Assembly (NCBI GenBank): GCA_947253305.1
Contig: CAMXYZ010000031.1
Coordinates: 1 to 10,372, forward strand
DNA: 10,372 nt
Source of the DNA: an uncultured Helcococcus sp.
GTDB lineage: Bacteria; Bacillota; Clostridia; Tissierellales; Peptoniphilaceae
Direction: 5' to 3'
Both the position numbers and the translations under genes were made by a program. The notes under the pieces are model-generated. The model did no database searches. It was not told the DNA's origin and saw nothing but the letters and a program-made list of their open reading frames with translations. The first letter of the stretch is position 1. Each line of letters opens with the position of its first letter. Of this stretch, positions 6,866-10,372 are shown one piece after another.

Positions 6866-6900
6866 CTATGTATATATAAATAACTATAAATGGAGGAATT

Positions 6901-8142
6901 ATGAAATACAAAATCGAACATGATAGTGTATATGATGAATTGGTAGAACGTGGATACCTCGATGAATGTACACATGAAGAAGATTTAAAAGAATTATTAA
7001 AAACAAAAAAGGTTCCTTTCTATATCGGATTTGATGCAACAGCTGATTCTTTAACAATCGGACATTTCGTTCAAATCATGGTAATGATGAGAATGCAAGC
7101 TCATGGACACAAGCCAGTAGCCTTATTAGGTGGAGGGACAACAATGATTGGTGATCCTTCCGGAAGATCTGATATGAGAATGGTAATGACAAAAGAAAGA
7201 ATCGACTACAATGCACAAAGATTTTATGAACAGCTTCAAAGATTCATCGATTTTGGCGATGACAAGGCCATCGTTGTTAATAACTCAGATTGGTTATTAG
7301 ACCTAAATTTCGTTAATTTTATGAGAGAAATCGGTGTACATTTTAATGTAAATGAGATGTTGAAAAAAGACGCCTATAAAACTCGTTTAGAAAAAGGGTT
7401 AACATTTTTCGAATTTTCATATATGTTAATGCAGTCTTACGATTACTTGGTACTATATAGAAAACATGGATGTAGAATTCAAATGGGTGGTTCAGATCAG
7501 TGGTCAAATATATTAAGTGGAGCAGAACTTGTTAAAAAACACGAAAATGAGCAAGTATATGCTATGACATTTAAGTTATTAACTAGAGCTGATGGTCAAA
7601 AGATGGGTAAATCCATGAAAGGTGCTATATGGCTAGACGAAAACAAAACTTCAGCTTATGAACTTTTCCAATATATGAGAAATACTGATGATAGAGATGT
7701 TAAGAAATTTCTAAATCTTTTAACATTTGTACCCACAAGTGAGATTGAAGAATTGACTCAATATAATGATGAGAGAATTAATAAGGCAAAAGAAGTATTA
7801 GCTTATGAAATTGTAAAATTGGTTCACGGAAAAGATAAGGCTGAGGAAGCTTTAGAAACTTCTAAGGCATTATTTAATAAGGGTACAGCTGATGATAATA
7901 TGCCAACTACAGAAGTGAAATATTCTGAATTTGAAGATGTAAAGGGATTATTATCATTACTAACATTTACAGGAATTACAAAATCTAATGGAGAAGCTAG
8001 AAGATTAGTTCAGCAAGGCGGAATTAGATTAAATGATGAAAAAATAGAAGACACAAGATATGAATTAACAGAAGACATGTTAAAAGAAGGCGTAATTATA
8101 CAAAAAGGCAAGAAAGTTTTCCATAAGATTATCTTGAAGTAA
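6901..8142 (+). CDS. tyrS: Tyrosyl-tRNA synthetase
   Basis: Charges tRNA-Tyr with tyrosine using ATP; class I, expected to act as a dimer. The 413 residues contain the tyrosine/ATP site YIGFDATADSLTIGHF (HIGH-like IGHF at 53-56), GDPSGR (84-89), the tyrosine-binding YMLMQSYD (174-181), GGSDQW (196-201) and the KMSKS-like KMGKS (234-238). A C-terminal S4 RNA-binding domain follows (about 345-410, GEARRLVQQGGIRLNDEKI) for tRNA-Tyr recognition. ATG at 6901 follows TGGAGGAATT. It is divergent from metG, with promoter elements on both strands of a 160-base gap. The membrane-protein gene downstream begins 13 bases past its stop, so the two are probably cotranscribed. Confidence 0.96.
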   Translation: MKYKIEHDSVYDELVERGYLDECTHEEDLKELLKTKKVPFYIGFDATADSLTIGHFVQIMVMMRMQAHGHKPVALLGGGTTMIGDPSGRSDMRMVMTKERIDYNAQRFYEQLQRFIDFGDDKAIVVNNSDWLLDLNFVNFMREIGVHFNVNEMLKKDAYKTRLEKGLTFFEFSYMLMQSYDYLVLYRKHGCRIQMGGSDQWSNILSGAELVKKHENEQVYAMTFKLLTRADGQKMGKSMKGAIWLDENKTSAYELFQYMRNTDDRDVKKFLNLLTFVPTSEIEELTQYNDERINKAKEVLAYEIVKLVHGKDKAEEALETSKALFNKGTADDNMPTTEVKYSEFEDVKGLLSLLTFTGITKSNGEARRLVQQGGIRLNDEKIEDTRYELTEDMLKEGVIIQKGKKVFHKIILK

Positions 8143-8155
8143 AACAGGAGGCAAA

Positions 8156-9466
8156 ATGTTTTCACAAAATAGTACAATTGCTCCTTTTCTGCAATATACT
8201 CTATATTTCCTAATATTGAGTTTTGTAGGCTTAGCAGCTTATTATCTAATTTATATAGGTAATAAATTTGTAAATAAAGAAGATCAATTACAATTTAGAT
8301 GGAGAAAAATATCCCAATTCATTCTTTTAGTTGTAATAATAACTATAATTGTAGCTTTATATAAGAAATATAGTATATTAGGGAATGCTACTTTTGCAGT
8401 ATTCATTTCGGTACTATTAGCATTCTTATTAAATCCTATTGTTAATAAGTTAGAAAGTATTGGAATTAAGAGAGGTTACGGAATAATTCTTAGTTATTTG
8501 GGAATAGTTGCAATCTTAGTATTTTTAGGTTTTGCAATTATACCTGGACTAATAGATCAAGCTACTAAGCTAATAACCAATCTTCCTCATACTATTAATA
8601 CTCTAACAACAAATATTGATGAATTGTTGATGTCTTGGAATATTGATTCTGAAAGCTTAAAAAAGATTCAAGCAAGCGTGAATGGATATCTAATAGACTT
8701 CGCAAAGAATATTCCAGACTGGACTACAGCAACAATAAGTACACTTCAAGGAAGTGTATCTACAATGATTACAATGGTTTTAATACCGATTATAACTTAC
8801 TATTTCATCAAGGATAAAGATCAAATTATTAGAAAAGTATTTAAATTTATACCAAAACATGCAAGAGATGATGCAGTATATCTATATCATGAAATAAATT
8901 TTGCGATGAGAGAATTTATAATTTCCAGATCATTGATGGCAGTATTTATAGGATTTGCTACGGGTGTAATGCTATGGATATTCGGAATTCCTTTCGCATT
9001 TGTAATTGGGGTGCTTACAATGTTAATGGACATAGTTCCATATATAGGACCTGTAATAGCTACCGCCCCAGCATTAATATTTGCTTTGATTCAATCACCT
9101 ATGACATTTGTATGGGTCGCATTTTTCTCATGGTTCCTACAATGGATTGAACAAAATGTTGTTGGACCTAAATTATTCAGTAGTTCATCTGGATTACATG
9201 AAGTTTTAATACTTATATCTATAATTGTCGGTGGTGGAATATTCGGTGTTTGGGGTATGATTCTAGCAGTACCAGCAGTTGTAATCGTTAAAATCTTCAT
9301 CGAATATTTCTTAAAGAAAGTTAGAGGTGAAAAATTAGAATTCACTAAAGACATTGAGAAAAAAGCTGAACAAGAAGAATTAGAGAGACAGAAAAAAGCA
9401 AAGAAAAAAGAAAGACAAAAAATAGCAAAAGAAATTAAAAATAAATTCACAAACAAAAAAGATTAG
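8156..9466 (+). CDS. AI-2E family (PerM/YueF-type) membrane transporter
   Basis: A 436-residue polytopic membrane protein of the AI-2E/PerM family (PF01594). Family members include an autoinducer-2 exporter and Na+/H+ antiporter-like proteins, so the substrate here is unknown. Predicted membrane segments lie at about 12-34, 54-70, 76-93, 108-131, 200-217, 257-276, 280-297, 301-330 and 350-384. Family marks are MDIVPYIGP (291-299) and GVWGMILAVPA (364-374). A large extracytoplasmic or interfacial helical section (about 132-198) separates the two halves, as is usual. The C-terminus (388-436) is unusually long, very rich in Lys/Glu and probably helical. ATG at 8156 follows AGGAGG, 13 bases after tyrS, and the gene ends at a bidirectional terminator. 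Confidence 0.9.
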   Translation: MFSQNSTIAPFLQYTLYFLILSFVGLAAYYLIYIGNKFVNKEDQLQFRWRKISQFILLVVIITIIVALYKKYSILGNATFAVFISVLLAFLLNPIVNKLESIGIKRGYGIILSYLGIVAILVFLGFAIIPGLIDQATKLITNLPHTINTLTTNIDELLMSWNIDSESLKKIQASVNGYLIDFAKNIPDWTTATISTLQGSVSTMITMVLIPIITYYFIKDKDQIIRKVFKFIPKHARDDAVYLYHEINFAMREFIISRSLMAVFIGFATGVMLWIFGIPFAFVIGVLTMLMDIVPYIGPVIATAPALIFALIQSPMTFVWVAFFSWFLQWIEQNVVGPKLFSSSSGLHEVLILISIIVGGGIFGVWGMILAVPAVVIVKIFIEYFLKKVRGEKLEFTKDIEKKAEQEELERQKKAKKKERQKIAKEIKNKFTNKKD

Positions 9467-9504
9467 ATAACTTTAATTAAAATAGAATAAATTAATTTAA
9501 AATA

Positions 9505-9547
9505 AAAAAAGATAGTACTAAAAAAGGGAGACAGTACTATCTTTTTT
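9505..9547. terminator. Bidirectional terminator between the PerM-family gene and the SRP RNA
   Basis: Perfect 15-bp inverted repeat: AAAAAAGATAGTACT (9505-9519) and AGTACTATCTTTTTT (9533-9547), with a 13-base loop. T runs follow in both directions. It ends the tyrS operon on the plus strand and the tRNA-Ser/SRP RNA transcript on the minus strand, about ten bases past the SRP RNA 3' end. Confidence 0.93.
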
Positions 9548-9556
9548 ATTTATGTA

Positions 9557-9820
9557 GGCGCACCCCTTTTCGAACTATAAATCCTCGGTGCTATCTTAAT
9601 AGTTAGCTCGAGAAAGGCACTCTCACGGCACATAAGAGAGACTACTTAATGCTGCTTCCTTCCGGACCTGACATGATTCATAGGTTCTTATTGCGTGAGA
9701 CCATTCTGTCAACACCACTTTTTAAGCGCTAACCCGACAACCATAGGCCTCTAAAGGGGAATTAAACCTTTCTATAGCGGATTGAAAGTTACAAGGCACC
9801 GCTACCTCCCCGTCTAGCGC
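9557..9820 (-). ncRNA. ffs: Signal recognition particle RNA, large Gram-positive type with Alu domain
   Basis: About 264 nt, close to the Bacillus scRNA length. The 5' part holds the Alu-domain signature GGGGAGGTAGCGGTGCC (minus strand, 9811-9795). The S domain has GTGTTGACAG and the strongly conserved Ffh-binding tip GGTCCGGAAGGAAGCAGC (about 9668-9651) with its GGAA tetraloop. The ends pair: 5' GCGC (9820-9817) with GCGC (9561-9558), which fixes both boundaries. The RNA binds Ffh to target nascent membrane and secreted proteins. It lies directly after tRNA-Ser with no spacer, has no visible promoter of its own, and ends before a strong hairpin terminator. Exact mature ends are inferred from pairing. 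Confidence 0.95.
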
Positions 9821-9913
9821 TGGCGGAGAATGAGAGATTCGAACTCTCGGTACGCTATAATAACGCACACATGATTTCCAATCATGCACCTTCAGCCACT
9901 CGGACAATTCTCC
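9821..9913 (-). tRNA. tRNA-Ser (anticodon GGA), CCA encoded
   Basis: A 93-nt class II tRNA. The acceptor stem GGAGAAT (9913-9907) pairs with ATTCTCC (9831-9825), followed by discriminator G and encoded CCA (9823-9821). The anticodon arm CATGATTGGAAATCATG gives loop TTGGAAA and anticodon GGA, decoding UCC/UCU. A long variable arm (about GTGCGTTATTATAGCGTAC) is typical of tRNA-Ser. The T arm is GAGAG TTCGAAT CTCTC. It is transcribed from a perfect consensus promoter just upstream, and the next base after CCA is the first of the SRP RNA. Confidence 0.97.
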
Positions 9914-9926
9914 ACGATACTAATTA

Positions 9927-9955
9927 ATTATATATATGATAAGATTTTTTGTCAA
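9927..9955 (-). promoter_or_regulatory. Consensus sigma-A promoter of the tRNA-Ser/SRP RNA unit
   Basis: Minus strand: -35 TTGACA (9955-9950), spacer of exactly 17 bases, -10 TATAAT (9932-9927), a perfect match to consensus. The predicted start near 9920 lies only about seven bases before the mature tRNA 5' end, so RNase P would remove a very short leader. A strong promoter suits a stable-RNA gene. Confidence 0.92.
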
Positions 9956-10076
9956 ATACTAGAAAATATATATACCTGAATTAAAATTATAACTAGCATC
10001 AATGTTTTAATTAAAAATTCAGTATTTCTAAAGTATAAAATTATTAATTCGAAATTTAACATCTAAGACTATTTAG

Positions 10077-10105
10077 AAAAGAGTAGATAATAGCTCTACT
10101 CTTTT
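10077..10105. terminator. Hairpin terminator after the methyltransferase gene
   Basis: Inverted repeat AAAAGAGTAGA (10077-10087) and TCTACTCTTTT (10095-10105), loop of seven bases. On the minus strand it begins within the methyltransferase stop region (TAG at 10098-10096), so the hairpin overlaps the last codons; the T tract after it is short (four T). The rest of the 9914-10095 gap holds the tRNA promoter and otherwise only AT-rich sequence with nothing recognisable. Confidence 0.7.
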
Positions 10106-10372
10106 GACTTATAATTTCTTTCAAAAAATATTCCTTCCTCATAACCTTGAATATTTTTATTTTCTTTGGCATTTTCCATTCTCTTTCCTGCCCAAGCTAC
10201 ATATAATTCATTTTGTTCTACACCAATGAATCTTCTCCCTAATTTGTACGCAACCACGGACGTAGTTCCTGAACCCATAAATGGATCTAATATTAAATCA
10301 TTCTTATTACTAGAAGCTAATATGAGTTTTGCCATTAATTTCTCGGGTTTTTGAGTTGGATGAGCTGTGTTT
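10096..10372 (-). CDS. DNA amino-methyltransferase (N6-adenine or N4-cytosine), C-terminal part
   Basis: Partial gene entering from the right edge; only the last 91 or so residues are visible. In order they contain HPTQKPEKLM, then SAM-binding motif I DPFMGSGTT, then RRFIGVEQNELYVAWAGKRM. HPTQKP followed by DPFxGSGTT close to the C-terminus is characteristic of class-beta amino-methyltransferases (PF01555), in which the catalytic DPPY motif lies towards the N-terminus, here outside the window. The target base and site cannot be read from this part. The tail NYKSKE ends at the TAG overlapping a hairpin terminator. An internal ATG at 10335 falls within the conserved block just before motif I and is not a start. 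It may be an orphan enzyme or part of a restriction-modification system further right. Confidence 0.9.
   Translation of the reverse strand, partial: NTAHPTQKPEKLMAKLILASSNKNDLILDPFMGSGTTSVVAYKLGRRFIGVEQNELYVAWAGKRMENAKENKNIQGYEEGIFFERNYKSKE

Noticed and set aside
6741..6900. T-box riboswitch upstream of metG or tyrS
   Set aside because: No room: good promoters leave leaders of about 30 bases, and I see no T-box sequence or specifier/antiterminator structure.
9091..9456. Minus-strand open frame of 121 codons
   Set aside because: It is antisense to the PerM-family gene; the Phe/Ser/Cys-rich N-terminus is simply the complement of the Lys-rich tail.
9722..9907. Open frame of 61 codons on the minus strand across the tRNA and SRP RNA region
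   Set aside because: It is entirely inside tRNA-Ser and the SRP RNA 5' domain; the apparent peptide is translated structural RNA.
9914..10095. Integration (att) site at tRNA-Ser
   Set aside because: No repeat of the tRNA 3' end is visible and the SRP RNA follows the tRNA immediately, leaving no inserted DNA on that side.
10166..10354. Plus-strand open frame of 62 codons
   Set aside because: It is antisense to the conserved motif I region of the methyltransferase.

Overview
The window comes from an AT-rich, low-GC Gram-positive (Firmicutes/Bacillota) chromosome. Three things support this: the metG-tatD-rnmV-rsmA-veg gene order, the long Bacillus/Clostridium-type SRP RNA with an Alu domain, and AGGAGG-type ribosome binding sites before most genes. 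A hybrid-cluster-associated DUF1858 redox protein and a small CPYC glutaredoxin suggest an anaerobe. A peptoniphilus/anaerococcus-like member of the Tissierellia is my best guess, but the genus is inference. The first 31 bases are a sequencing-library (Nextera-type transposon end) adapter remnant, so genomic sequence starts at base 32 and the left edge is a contig end.

Layout. On the minus strand, bases 32-6740 carry mostly housekeeping genes. A divergent promoter at 6780-6808 drives metG, tatD, rnmV and rsmA, which are tightly packed or overlapping, and possibly a small glutaredoxin. A plus-strand DUF1858 gene (2329-2544) converges on the glutaredoxin gene across a strong shared hairpin. Then, again on the minus strand, come veg behind two tandem consensus promoters, murI, and a 5'-complete but 3'-truncated membrane-anchored SH3/VanY-like protein. 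The VanY-like domain appears to have lost every zinc and catalytic residue. On the plus strand, tyrS and a PerM/AI-2E family membrane protein form a two-gene operon (6901-9466) ending at a bidirectional terminator. Facing it on the minus strand is a stable-RNA unit: a perfect sigma-A promoter, tRNA-Ser(GGA), and the SRP RNA starting at the very next base after the encoded CCA. At the right edge is the C-terminal part of a class-beta DNA amino-methyltransferase (minus strand).

Functionally the window is dominated by translation and RNA maturation (MetRS, TyrRS, tRNA-Ser, SRP RNA, 5S rRNA maturase, 16S rRNA dimethylase, a TatD nuclease) and cell-wall functions (glutamate racemase, the VanY-like pseudo-peptidase, the Veg regulator). 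I see no CRISPR array, insertion sequence or clear mobile element. The points most worth a second look are the catalytically dead VanY-like protein, the zero-gap tRNA-Ser/SRP RNA junction and the partial methyltransferase, whose partners would lie beyond the right edge.
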